From an uncultured Bacilli bacterium (GTDB lineage: Bacteria > Bacillota_I > Bacilli_A > RF39 > UBA660): a stretch of DNA of 62,239 nucleotides. Positions within the stretch are counted from its first letter, which is position 1; every line of letters starts with the position of its first letter. The stretch is from contig CAKPCA010000006.1 in assembly GCA_934141145.1 (NCBI GenBank), positions 1 to 62,239 on the forward strand. The letters are read 5' to 3'. Position numbers and translations under genes: made by a program. Under the pieces are notes generated by a model. It saw only the letters and a list, made by a program, of their open reading frames with translations. It had not been told where the DNA came from and did no database searches. Shown piece by piece: positions 34,745-42,616 of the stretch.

Positions 34745-35567
34745 AGAAATAGAAAGAAGTATTATAAAAAAATATAGGAAAGACATTTGGAGTAAATTTG
34801 TAAAAGCAGTTCAAGAATATGAGTTAATACACGAAGGAGACAACATAATGGTTTGTATATCTGGTGGAAAGGATTCTTTTCTTCTTGCAAAATGTGTGCA
34901 AGAATTACAAAAACATGGTAAGTTTTCATTTGATGTACATTATGTAGTTATGGATCCTGGTTATAATGAATATAACAAAGATTTTATCTTGGACAATGCA
35001 AAATTGCTTAATGTTCCTATAGAAATGTTTGAAAGTGATATCTTTGATGTGGTCGCAAGTGTTGATTCTAAAAGTCCTTGCTATTTATGTGCAAGGATGA
35101 GAAGGGGTTATTTATATAGTAAAGCTAAGGAACTCGGTTGTAATAAAATAGCTCTAGGTCATCATTTTGATGATGTTATCGAAACTACGTTATTGTCTAT
35201 GTTTTATGGTTCTGAAATAAAAACTATGATGCCCAAACTTCATAGTGATAATTTTGAAGGTATAGAACTTATTAGACCTTTATATTTAGTAAAAGAGGAA
35301 GACATTATTTCTTGGAAAAATTTTAATGAACTAACTTTTATAAATTGTGCATGCAGGTTTACAGAAGGATGCTCGTTGATAAATGATGGAAGTAGCAAAA
35401 GAAAAGAAATAAAAGAATTAATAAAAAAGTTACGAAAAATAAATAAAAATATTGATCACAATATTTTTAAAAGTATGGATAATGTAAATTTAAATTGTGT
35501 TTTGGGAACAAAAACGAATGGAGTTTACAAAAGCTTTTTAGATGAATATGAAAATAAAAGAAACTAG
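34731..35567 (+). CDS. TtcA-family tRNA thiolase (ATP-pyrophosphatase)
   Basis: 278 aa. PP-loop SGGKDSFLL (about 40-48), CYLCARMRRGYLY with a CxxC, GHHFDDVIETTLLSMFYGSE and LIRPLYLVKEEDI, the order of TtcA/TtuA-type enzymes that 2-thiolate tRNA cytidine or uridine using an Fe-S cluster. The late Cys motif CACRFTEGC (near 206-214) may supply further cluster or sulfur-relay ligands. Overlaps the cysteine desulfurase gene, so probably one sulfur-transfer pathway. The exact tRNA position cannot be told from sequence. Confidence 0.87.
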   Translation: MEKYKEIERSIIKKYRKDIWSKFVKAVQEYELIHEGDNIMVCISGGKDSFLLAKCVQELQKHGKFSFDVHYVVMDPGYNEYNKDFILDNAKLLNVPIEMFESDIFDVVASVDSKSPCYLCARMRRGYLYSKAKELGCNKIALGHHFDDVIETTLLSMFYGSEIKTMMPKLHSDNFEGIELIRPLYLVKEEDIISWKNFNELTFINCACRFTEGCSLINDGSSKRKEIKELIKKLRKINKNIDHNIFKSMDNVNLNCVLGTKTNGVYKSFLDEYENKRN

Positions 35568-35590
35568 ATCATTTTTCTAATTTCTTTTTA
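35557..35590. terminator. Convergent hairpin after ttcA-like gene
   Basis: A 12-bp stem with one mismatch (35557-35568 with 35576-35587), followed by T's. It overlaps the last bases of both convergent genes. Confidence 0.6.
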
Positions 35591-35812
35591 TATTTGTATT
35601 TTTTTTATTGTAAAGGGATTACAATTAACTATTTCATATTGTTTTTCTGATAATATTTTAGTTACATAAATAAGTATACTCATCTTTGATTTATTAAATT
35701 CTTTTTTTATAAGTTTATCTATTATTGTATCTAATGATTCACTGTTATCATTTGTTTTAATTAATTCGTTAGCTATTCTTTCAGCTTCATTTTTTATCTT
35801 TTTGTTATCCAT
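35588..35812 (-). CDS. Uncharacterised 74-aa protein
   Basis: Not recognised. Charged helical N-terminus (NEAERIANELIKTN), a DTIIDKLIKKEF helix and a hydrophobic MSILIYVTKIL segment too short to be sure of a membrane span. A good RBS (AGGTGGT) precedes the ATG. Divergent from the XRE regulator. Confidence 0.5.
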   Translation of the reverse strand: MDNKKIKNEAERIANELIKTNDNSESLDTIIDKLIKKEFNKSKMSILIYVTKILSEKQYEIVNCNPFTIKKIQI

Positions 35813-35882
35813 ATGTTTACCACCTAAAAATATTATAATATATAATGTCGTTTTTTACTAGGTGTATATTGCAATTTTTTTA

Positions 35883-35892
35883 AAGTATACTT
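35883..35892. promoter_or_regulatory. Palindromic site AAGTATACTT upstream of XRE gene (candidate operator)
   Basis: A perfect 10-bp palindrome just before the XRE start. A related site with the same GTATAC centre lies at 36217-36228, in front of the next gene. Confidence 0.35.
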
Positions 35893-35913
35893 AAAGTGGT
35901 AGTAGGTGAGAAG

Positions 35914-36213
35914 ATGGAAGCAGTAAAATTTACATTAAAGGAATGTTTTGCAATTAATTTAAAATGGTATAGATTTAGTAAAAATTATACACAGGAAAAA
36001 TTAGCGGAGTTATCCAATTTAACTCCAAAATATATTAGTGATTTGGAAAGAGGAAAATTTTCTCCAAGTTTAACTAAAATGGAAGCAATTGGTGAAGCGC
36101 TAGGGATAGAACCCTATTTGTTATTAAAACCAGATAATTACGACAAGATAGATATGTTACCAGCTAAGATAGATCAGAAACTTGGAAAGAGAAATACAAG
36201 AAAAAGATCATAA
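35914..36213 (+). CDS. XRE-family helix-turn-helix regulator
   Basis: About 99 aa. The HTH spans roughly residues 10-65: NLKWYRFSKNYTQEKLAELSNLTPKYISDLERGKFSPSL, a clear Cro/CI-type DNA-binding domain. A short C-terminus ends in basic residues. No ligand domain. The ATG at 35914 follows AGGTGAG; the longer frame starts at 35896 without an RBS. It may control itself and the DUF1292 gene through the GTATAC sites on each side. Confidence 0.9.
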   Translation: MEAVKFTLKECFAINLKWYRFSKNYTQEKLAELSNLTPKYISDLERGKFSPSLTKMEAIGEALGIEPYLLLKPDNYDKIDMLPAKIDQKLGKRNTRKRS

Positions 36214-36216
36214 ACA

Positions 36217-36228
36217 AAGTGTATACTT
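36217..36228. promoter_or_regulatory. Second GTATAC site (AAGTGTATACTT), before DUF1292 gene
   Basis: A GTATAC-centred near-palindrome just after the XRE stop. A further GGTATATAC copy follows near 36239, overlapping the expected -35 region of the downstream extended -10 promoter (TGTTATAAT, 36263-36271). Confidence 0.3.
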
Positions 36229-36294
36229 GCAAAACAAGGGTATATACTAAATATTGTAAATGTGTTATAATACAAATGTTTATGGAGGAAATTT

Positions 36295-36624
36295 ATGGAA
36301 GAAAAAGAAATGAAATGCAATTGCAAAGACAATTGTGCTTGTGATGAACATGATTGCAATTGTTCTGAGGAATGTACATGTAATGAAAATAATCCTATTG
36401 TAATCGAAATGGAAGATGAAAATGGTGAAAAAGTAAAAGTTGAAGTAATTGGTACATTTGATGATAACGATAAGAGTTATGCCATTGTTAATGATTTAGA
36501 TAATCCTGATAATTCTTATATTTTTGAAGTTCAAACAACTGATATGGGTGACATGCTTGTTAGTGTTGATGATGAAAAAGAATTTGATAGATTATGCAAA
36601 GTTGTTGAAAAATTAATTGCATAA
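36295..36624 (+). CDS. DUF1292 protein with Cys-rich N-terminal extension
   Basis: 109 aa. Residues ~32-105 are a DUF1292 domain (NPIVIEMEDENGEKVKVEVIGTF..., YAIVNDL, YIFEV), a small Firmicutes family of unknown function. Ahead of it are about 30 residues with eight Cys in C-x-C/C-x3-C spacing plus one His (MKCNCKDNCACDEHDCNCSE), looking like a metal-binding tail. This extension is not part of the usual family. Own promoter with extended -10; RBS GGAGG. Confidence 0.85.
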   Translation: MEEKEMKCNCKDNCACDEHDCNCSEECTCNENNPIVIEMEDENGEKVKVEVIGTFDDNDKSYAIVNDLDNPDNSYIFEVQTTDMGDMLVSVDDEKEFDRLCKVVEKLIA

Positions 36625-36627
36625 ATG

Positions 36628-36657
36628 TTGACTTTTTAAAAAACATTGTGATATAAT
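36628..36657 (+). promoter_or_regulatory. Promoter of tRNA-Ala
   Basis: -35 TTGACT (36628-36633), 18-bp spacer with TGA extension, -10 TATAAT (36652-36657). Confidence 0.7.
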
Positions 36658-36686
36658 CTATTTGCGGTGAAAACTGCAAATATTTT

Positions 36687-36763
36687 GGGGCCTTGGCTCA
36701 GTTGGCTAGAGCGTCTCGCTTGCACCGAGAAGGTCAGGGGTTCGAATCCCCTAGGCTCCACCA
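36687..36763 (+). tRNA. tRNA-Ala(TGC)
   Basis: A 77-nt cloverleaf with GGGGCCT/AGGCTCC acceptor and anticodon loop CTTGCAC; CCA is encoded. A solitary tRNA gene with its own promoter and terminator. Confidence 0.95.
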
Positions 36764-36778
36764 TTTTAGAAATTCATT

Positions 36779-36806
36779 CGGGCTATCTGTATAGCTCGTT
36801 TTTTTA
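36779..36806 (+). terminator. Terminator of tRNA-Ala
   Basis: An 8-bp stem CGGGCTAT/ATAGCTCG (one wobble), CTGT loop, T-run. Confidence 0.85.
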
Positions 36807-36877
36807 TATTTTATTATGTTTTAGAATATAGATAATTAATATTATGATATAATTAACTTGTGAGAAGAGGTGATTTA

Positions 36878-37690
36878 ATGGATCAAGAGTCATTTGATAG
36901 ATTTGTCAAAGAAGTAATTGTACAATCAAATTGTAAAAAATTTATATCAGAAGATATAATTTGTGAATTAGTAGACTATTTTCAAGGATATGAAAAAGAA
37001 AGTTATTTAAAAACTATTTCTGCCCCATTAGATTTAGCCTTAAAATTCTATGAACAATATGATATAGAATATTATAATATGATTAAAGAGGGAATAACTA
37101 ATAAATTAATTGTGATTTCAAATGAAAAAGGCTCATCAGAAACTAATATTAAAACTTGTAAAACAAAAATTTGTTTATCGAAAAATGATATGGATGTTTT
37201 TTTGCTAGTTCATGAATTTGCCCATTTTATTGATAGAAGTAGTGGCTCACCAATTATACCAGACGAACATACGAATTTTGGTGAGATATTTTCATTTTAT
37301 TTCGAAAAGTTATTTGAAAGTTGGTTAGATAAATCTAAATATAAAAAATTAATTTTAACAAGAAGAAATAACAGGATGTATTTTGAACAAGAAATGCTAA
37401 AAGCCGTAAAATATGAATTATATTATGAAAATCTATATAAGAAAAATGGATTTATTGATATCAGAGATATTGATGATGATAAAGTTAAATTTATTAACCA
37501 ATATGGTTTTGGAGTAAATTATTTGTTAAGATATCCTATTGCTAATATTTTTTCTGATTATATAATTAAAAATGATTTGCTTAAATTAAACCCTAATTTT
37601 TGTGAATGTTGTTTAAATATAAATATATATGATGCTTTAAAAAGTTTTAAAGATACAAAAAAATTAGTATTAAAAGGAGGCAGATTATGA
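36878..37690 (+). CDS. HEFAH zinc-metallopeptidase-like protein
   Basis: About 270 aa, cytoplasmic. Contains HEFAHFID (HExxH, about residue 112) and, ~25 residues later, a helix FGEIFSFYFEKLFESWL whose Glu could be the third zinc ligand, as in gluzincins of the M3 type. The overall size is far below an M3 oligopeptidase and no family is recognised. The C-terminal region has FCECCLNINIYD with three Cys. The ATG at 36878 follows AGAGGTGAT. Its last 4 bases overlap the ImmA-like gene (ATGA), so the two proteins are made together. Confidence 0.6.
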   Translation: MDQESFDRFVKEVIVQSNCKKFISEDIICELVDYFQGYEKESYLKTISAPLDLALKFYEQYDIEYYNMIKEGITNKLIVISNEKGSSETNIKTCKTKICLSKNDMDVFLLVHEFAHFIDRSSGSPIIPDEHTNFGEIFSFYFEKLFESWLDKSKYKKLILTRRNNRMYFEQEMLKAVKYELYYENLYKKNGFIDIRDIDDDKVKFINQYGFGVNYLLRYPIANIFSDYIIKNDLLKLNPNFCECCLNINIYDALKSFKDTKKLVLKGGRL

Positions 37691-38262
37691 GTGATATAAT
37701 AGATTTTAGAAAATATGTACTGGAAAAAAATAAAGCAACTAGTCACAGTGAACAAGAAGCAGCTAATGAAATTTTGCAGTTGTTAAATTATGATGGAAAA
37801 AATATAGCTATACCTATAGTTAAAATCGCTAAAAATTATGGATTAAAAGTATACAGTGAAGATTTAAGAAATGCTGCAGGAAAATTAATTGTTGGAAAAG
37901 GTTCTGATAATTTATATGGTGGCGATAAGGTGATTATTGTAAATTTTAATGATCATATATTTGAACAAAGAATAGTAGTTGCAAGAATATTAGGTTATTA
38001 TTTAATGGATGCAATAAATAAAAAAAATCATGTTAATCCTAATACACCAATGACTTATACTTTAGATTATGAGAGAATATACTCTAAGTATGAAGCTTTT
38101 GTATTAAATATTTTAGCCCCAAACGAAAAATTTGTTGAACAATATAATATTGCAGTTAATAATGGCTTGTATGGTAATAAGATTGCATTATATTTAAGTA
38201 AATATTTTGAAGTTTCAGAAGATTTTGTTCAAAGAAAAGTAAAAACGTTAACTAGAAAGTAA
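37687..38262 (+). CDS. ImmA/IrrE-like protein lacking the HExxH zinc motif
   Basis: 191 aa. The N-terminal helix-rich part and GLKVYSEDLRNAAGKLIVG then VIIVNFNDHIFEQRIVVARILGYYLMD follow the layout of ImmA/IrrE (DUF955) metallopeptidases. At the place where R..xAHELGHxxL is expected the sequence is ARILGYYL, so both His and the Glu are gone. Probably a pseudo-peptidase, acting as a sensor or binding partner. The upstream coupled gene supplies an intact HExxH. RBS AAGGAGG. The gene ends before a 143-base spacer with no other feature. Confidence 0.55.
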   Translation: MSDIIDFRKYVLEKNKATSHSEQEAANEILQLLNYDGKNIAIPIVKIAKNYGLKVYSEDLRNAAGKLIVGKGSDNLYGGDKVIIVNFNDHIFEQRIVVARILGYYLMDAINKKNHVNPNTPMTYTLDYERIYSKYEAFVLNILAPNEKFVEQYNIAVNNGLYGNKIALYLSKYFEVSEDFVQRKVKTLTRK

Positions 38263-38405
38263 TTAATTCTTGTCAATCTTGATTATAGATAAAAATATTT
38301 GTTATTTGAAGAACATTATATAAAGATACTTGTAAAAACATATTATTGATATTGTAACTTATTAAAATCTATGATAATATTATTATAGAAGGATTTAAAA
38401 ATAAG

Positions 38406-38954
38406 ATGGAAAAAGTAGTATTAGTTTTTTGTAAGATAGAAAATTGTTATGATGGCGACGAAGGTTATGAAAAAAGAAAACCCGACATGCCATTATTTTT
38501 TGAAAAATTAAAGAAAATAAAAGAAATCAATAACGCTGATAATATTATGTTTTCTTTTTTTACAGACAAAAATTATGGGACATATTATATAAAACCGACT
38601 GAAATAAATATTAATTTGAAGGCTGAAAAAAGCTATATAAAATTATCTAATCAATTTTATAAAGACGAAAGTCATGTATTAAATCATCATAAAAGCATAG
38701 AAGATTGCTACAAAATAACAAAACATACAGATAGTAAAACAATGAAATCAGAAATCTTAGAATATATAAATAAATCATTTAACGATTATGATGTTAAGAA
38801 TATAATTTTTATAACAGATGGCGAGTTGCCAGTAGAATGTGATTATTCTGATAAAATAGTAACACAAGCAGGTTTTCAAAATTTAATATCATCTTTAGAT
38901 AGTTATATAGAAGAAAAGAATGCAAAAAAATATACATATGCTAAAGTAGTTTAA
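38406..38954 (+). CDS. Uncharacterised 182-aa protein
   Basis: Not recognised. Starts MEKVVLVFCKIENC with alternating strands and helices. NIMFSFFTDKNYG and NIIFITDGELPVECD give two hydrophobic strands ending in acidic Thr-Asp, a pattern that could fit a von Willebrand A- or HAD/Rossmann-like core, but the full MIDAS or HAD motifs are not seen. AAGGA lies 11 bases before the ATG. It follows the peptidase pair and may be functionally linked. Ends in a bidirectional hairpin. Confidence 0.5.
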   Translation: MEKVVLVFCKIENCYDGDEGYEKRKPDMPLFFEKLKKIKEINNADNIMFSFFTDKNYGTYYIKPTEININLKAEKSYIKLSNQFYKDESHVLNHHKSIEDCYKITKHTDSKTMKSEILEYINKSFNDYDVKNIIFITDGELPVECDYSDKIVTQAGFQNLISSLDSYIEEKNAKKYTYAKVV

Positions 38955-38970
38955 TAAAACTACTTTTTAT
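38943..38970. terminator. Bidirectional terminator between hypothetical gene and rodA
   Basis: A perfect 10-bp stem AAAGTAGTTT/AAACTACTTT with an AATA loop and T's on the plus side. Confidence 0.8.
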
Positions 38971-40060
38971 TTGCAATGTTAAGTATTATCCCAAAAATAA
39001 TCATATAACTTATTAAACTAGAACCACCATAACTTACAAATGGTAGAGTAATACCAGTTATAGGAAGAAGCCCTATATTCATTCCAATATTTTGTATTTG
39101 CTGAAATATAAGCATTGCAATAATACCTGAGATTATATATTTATATTGTTTTTCAGAATTTATTCCAACTTTTATAATTTGCATGTCAAAATAAATTAAT
39201 GATAATAATAGAACCAAACTTCCTATAAATCCAAAATTACTAGCAAAAACAGAAAATATAAAATCAGTTTGTGGTTCTGGAAAATATATAGGAGTATTAT
39301 TTATCCCATATCCAAAAAGCCCCGCACTACCTGTAGCGGCGAGTGCGTTAGTAAGTTGCATACCAGATCCATTTGACCAATCAAGTAATCTATCCATTCT
39401 ATAGAAAAAATTTGTTCCAAATATATTTATAAACAATTCTTGCTCTTTGAAAAATAGAAATAAAAATGATCCAATTAGTAAAGCTCCCACCCCACCAATT
39501 ATTACAAACCACCTATATCTAATTCCAAATGTGAATAGCATTACGATCATAATTGCAAAATAGATAAAAACTATTCCAGTATCTGGTTCTAAAAAAGTTA
39601 ATATTGAAGGAATGAGTGTTATCAAAAAACATTTAATAATTATTTTAAATTCTGTTTTGAATGTCCTCTCATAATTATTATTTGCATATTTATCTAATTC
39701 CTTTGCTAGTACAAGAATTAGAAATATTTTCATGAATTCGCTAGGTTGAACAGAACCAATCCCAGGTACTTTAAACCAGCATCTTGCACCATTTGATTCT
39801 GTACCTAAAAAAAGCACTAGTATTAATGATATAATTCCAACGAAATATAGTATATAAGGTTTATCAAATATAAAGTTAAATCTTTTTTTGCTAAAAATAA
39901 TTACGCACATAAAACCAAGCAAATACCATAATATTTGCTTTATAAATAAATCATTATATGATTCTGAAAGCATACCTTGTGCACTATAAATTGATATTAT
40001 ACTTATTATCGCAAAAATAAGTATTGGCACTATAAGTTTTAGATTTGTCTTTATTTTCAT
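38960..40060 (-). CDS. rodA: SEDS peptidoglycan glycosyltransferase (RodA/FtsW/SpoVE family)
   Basis: About 366 aa, ten membrane helices. GARCWFKVPGIGSVQPSEFMKI, the acidic FLEPDTG catalytic-loop region, YFPEPQTDFIFSVFASNFGFIGS and NIGMNIGLLPITGITLPFVSYGGSSL are the SEDS hallmarks. RodA is favoured over FtsW/SpoVE because of IPFTGIPLPF-like wording and the short termini, but the subfamily is not certain. It polymerises lipid II with a class B PBP, which is not adjacent. The ATG at 40060 is preferred (GGTGAA upstream) over a TTG at 40087. Confidence 0.88.
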   Translation of the reverse strand: MKIKTNLKLIVPILIFAIISIISIYSAQGMLSESYNDLFIKQILWYLLGFMCVIIFSKKRFNFIFDKPYILYFVGIISLILVLFLGTESNGARCWFKVPGIGSVQPSEFMKIFLILVLAKELDKYANNNYERTFKTEFKIIIKCFLITLIPSILTFLEPDTGIVFIYFAIMIVMLFTFGIRYRWFVIIGGVGALLIGSFLFLFFKEQELFINIFGTNFFYRMDRLLDWSNGSGMQLTNALAATGSAGLFGYGINNTPIYFPEPQTDFIFSVFASNFGFIGSLVLLLSLIYFDMQIIKVGINSEKQYKYIISGIIAMLIFQQIQNIGMNIGLLPITGITLPFVSYGGSSLISYMIIFGIILNIANKK

Positions 40061-40147
40061 ATCATTCACCATTTTTATTATAGTCAATAATTTAGTAAAT
40101 ATTTGTCATTTAATGCATAAAATTTAATAAAAAGGATGTGAAATAAT

Positions 40148-40474
40148 ATGAAAAAAAAATTACCAAGTTTATATAAAGGAAAGGTAAAGAGTAATCCTAA
40201 AAATCAAACTCAAGATGTATTATCATCCGCACTTGAAAGTGTAAAAAATGTAGTAGTACAAGAAAATGATAATGTTTCATCAAAAAGTATAAACAGACAG
40301 ATAAAAGATATTTTTTCCTCTCCAAATTATGTATATAAAGCAGATGTATCTATTACACTGGACTCTGGCGAAGTAATAAAAAAAACTATCATTGGAAGAA
40401 CCAACAATAGTCTTATAACAATAGATGATGAACTTATAGATGTAAGAAAGATAACCCAAATAGATTTTCTCTAA
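40148..40474 (+). CDS. CotO-like spore coat candidate, 108 aa
   Basis: The basic N-terminus (KKKLPSLYKGKVKSNPKN) is followed by a helix ending in IKDIFSSPNYVYKADVSI and a small beta-rich domain (DSGEVIKKTIIGR, LITIDDELIDVRKITQIDF). This resembles the C-terminal part of CotO, a Bacillus coat/crust morphogenetic protein. Here it is convergent with, and abuts, a CotY/CotZ-like gene; cotO also neighbours cotZ in B. subtilis. Identity is tentative: the domain match is from shape more than from exact motifs. Confidence 0.4.
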   Translation: MKKKLPSLYKGKVKSNPKNQTQDVLSSALESVKNVVVQENDNVSSKSINRQIKDIFSSPNYVYKADVSITLDSGEVIKKTIIGRTNNSLITIDDELIDVRKITQIDFL

Positions 40475-40873
40475 CTAAACATTTTCTATAAATGTATCAC
40501 CTAAACATCTGATGCAACATATACATTCTAAGTTCATTGTAAAGAATGATTCAGTAGAAGTATAAGTACCATCTTCATTTGCAATTAATACTCTGAATGT
40601 AGCACAACAATTATCTATTTTTTCAACTCTAAATACATTTGAAGTAGCAGTTGGAACTGCAACTCTTTGAGTTGGTGCACTCCATGGAGTAACTCCATTA
40701 CTCATGCAAGTATATAGCATTACTGGTCTTGTATTATAATATAAACATGAGAATTGTCCTAAACTAGGTTTATCGCAACTTTCTATGCAATCTTCTTCTC
40801 TATCTGCATTTTTTTGTAATAAATAGATAACTTTTAATATATCACTAATGCAATTACAATTGTTTTTACACAT
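40475..40873 (-). CDS. CotY/CotZ-family spore coat (crust/exosporium) protein
   Basis: About 132 aa, Cys-rich. The conserved VFRVEKIDNCCATFRVL segment (FRVE..xxCATLxLL in CotZ) and the C-terminal MNLECICCIRCLGDTFI (VDLxCFCAINCL in CotZ) are clear. The N-terminus has MCKNNCNCI. In Bacillus, CotY/CotZ self-assemble into disulfide-linked hexagonal layers of the crust or exosporium. The ATG at 40873 follows a very good RBS (AAGGGGTGG); an upstream GTG overlaps the RBS. No terminator is visible between it and the convergent neighbour. Confidence 0.82.
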   Translation of the reverse strand: MCKNNCNCISDILKVIYLLQKNADREEDCIESCDKPSLGQFSCLYYNTRPVMLYTCMSNGVTPWSAPTQRVAVPTATSNVFRVEKIDNCCATFRVLIANEDGTYTSTESFFTMNLECICCIRCLGDTFIENV

Positions 40874-40991
40874 AATGTATTCCACCCCTTTATTATATTT
40901 TCTATTATAAGATATTCAAGTGTTTATTAAAAGTGAGGGTATTTGCTTGTTTTTTTAATAAAATATAGTATAATTATATTAGGTGATAAAG

Positions 40992-41312
40992 ATGGATATA
41001 AATTATCAATATTTAATAATATTAGCAGTACTTATATTTATTGTAATAATAGTATTAAAAGCAAACAAAAAGGATTTTAATATAGAAGCAAATAAATTAG
41101 TTGATTATTTGGGTGGTAAAGATAATATAATTTCTATGGAAGTAAATATGTCTAGATTTAAAGTAACACTAAAAGATGTATCTATAGTAAATAAAGAAGC
41201 AATTCAAAAAATGGGGGCCAAAGGTATAGTTGAAATAGACAATCAATTAAAAATAATACTTGGTCCTAACGCTAAAACGCTTTTAAAGTATATTGATGAT
41301 TTAAAACGATAA
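40992..41312 (+). CDS. Membrane-anchored PTS EIIB(Glc)-like protein without phospho-Cys
   Basis: About 106 aa: one N-terminal membrane helix (about 5-25), then an EIIB-glucose-type domain. The order is LVDYLGGKDNIISMEVNMSRFKVTLKD, NKEAIQKMGAKGIVEIDNQLKIILGPNA. In true EIIB the motif is CxTRL, where Cys carries the phosphate; here the aligned residues are NMSRF, so the Cys is Asn. Hence not a phosphotransferase, more likely a structural or ligand-binding remnant. The ATG at 40992 follows AGGTGAT. Ends in its own hairpin. Confidence 0.7.
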   Translation: MDINYQYLIILAVLIFIVIIVLKANKKDFNIEANKLVDYLGGKDNIISMEVNMSRFKVTLKDVSIVNKEAIQKMGAKGIVEIDNQLKIILGPNAKTLLKYIDDLKR

Positions 41313-41330
41313 AAAAATATCGTTTTTTTC
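41303..41330 (+). terminator. Terminator after EIIB-like gene
   Basis: AAAACGATA/TATCGTTTT stem around the stop codon with an A6 loop, followed by T's. Confidence 0.8.
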
Positions 41331-41390
41331 TTTTTTCGACATTTTTTTTATGTCTAATTATGTAGAATTATACCAAAGGAAGGGATAATT

Positions 41391-42602
41391 ATGTTTTATA
41401 ATATGGTTTTAAACATTATACTTATTTTATTTCCTCTTATTTGTTATATTCTATATTTAGCTAATGTAACTGAGAACAAAGAGAAAACAAAAGAAGGATA
41501 CTTGTCGTTAGCATTTTATTCATCATTATTTTTATATGTTAGATTTTCTAGTACCATCAATGATTATACCGCTTTTATATTAGTTAATGTACCGCTTTTA
41601 ATATCTATAATAAAAAATAAAAATTTATCAACATTTATTTTATCTGTTTTAATAGTATTATTATCTTATTCTATCTTTAATTTTAATATAATGTATCTAG
41701 TAATAGAATACTTAGTATATTTTATATTATCATTTGTTTTAAAGGGTAAAAAGAATATGCTTAATATTATTATAGTATTTTCAGTTATAAAAACAGTAAT
41801 GTCATATGTATATGCACCTAACTTTAATATATTAGGAAGTTTTATATTCTTGTTTATTATATTTTTAATACTATATTTATTTAATATTGGTGAATCAATG
41901 ATGGACATGCATCTAAATATTCAAAAATTAAAAAAGGAAAAAGTAATAAATGATTCTATCTTTAAAATAACCCATGAAATTAAAAATCCAATTGCGGTAT
42001 GTAAAGGATATTTAGATATGTTTGATGTGACTGATACTGAGAAAAGTGAAAAATATGTGAAAATACTAAAAGATGAAATAGATCATACACTTGAACTTTT
42101 AAAAGACTTTTTAGCTTTTTCTAAAATAAATATAGATAAAGAAGAAATGGATATTGGAATGCTTCTAGACGAAGTATATAGTGATTTTAAAAATTATGTA
42201 GAAGCTAATAGAATAGAGTTTAATTATAATAATGTAGATGATGATATATATATAAATGGTGATTATAAAAGATTAAAACAAGTTTTTATAAATTTAATTA
42301 AGAATTCTATGGAAGCAATAAAAGAAAAGAATGAACGAAATGGTTTGATAAGTATAAAGTCAATAGTTGACAATAATTATATAAATATTACAGTTGAAGA
42401 TAATGGTACTGGGATAGATAGCAATACTCTAAAGGATATTTATAAACCATTTTTTACGACAAAACAAGATGGTACTGGTCTTGGAGTATGTTTTAGTAAA
42501 GAAGTAATAGATGCTTTAGATGGTAAAATAAATTATTATACTGAGTATGGTAAATGGACTAAAGTATTAGTTAGTTTTCCAATAAAAAATAGTGATGATT
42601 GA
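41391..42602 (+). CDS. Orphan membrane sensor histidine kinase
   Basis: 403 aa. The N-terminal ~175 residues hold five to six membrane helices with hardly any external loop. A HisKA follows with phospho-acceptor His in FKITHEIKNPIAVCKGYL (about 194). The HATPase has N-box NLIKNSMEAIKEK, G1 DNGTGID, F-box FFTTK and G2 GTGLGVCFSKEV. No response regulator is encoded nearby. This plan resembles KinB/sporulation-type kinases, which are also orphans; with the coat genes beside it a link to sporulation is possible (inference). Confidence 0.88.
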   Translation: MFYNMVLNIILILFPLICYILYLANVTENKEKTKEGYLSLAFYSSLFLYVRFSSTINDYTAFILVNVPLLISIIKNKNLSTFILSVLIVLLSYSIFNFNIMYLVIEYLVYFILSFVLKGKKNMLNIIIVFSVIKTVMSYVYAPNFNILGSFIFLFIIFLILYLFNIGESMMDMHLNIQKLKKEKVINDSIFKITHEIKNPIAVCKGYLDMFDVTDTEKSEKYVKILKDEIDHTLELLKDFLAFSKINIDKEEMDIGMLLDEVYSDFKNYVEANRIEFNYNNVDDDIYINGDYKRLKQVFINLIKNSMEAIKEKNERNGLISIKSIVDNNYINITVEDNGTGIDSNTLKDIYKPFFTTKQDGTGLGVCFSKEVIDALDGKINYYTEYGKWTKVLVSFPIKNSDD

Positions 42603-42616
42603 TTCATCACTATTTT
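42588..42616. terminator. Bidirectional terminator between kinase and phosphoesterase genes
   Basis: An 11-bp perfect stem AATAGTGATGA/TCATCACTATT (42588-42598, 42604-42614), overlapping the 3' ends of both convergent genes. Confidence 0.85.
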
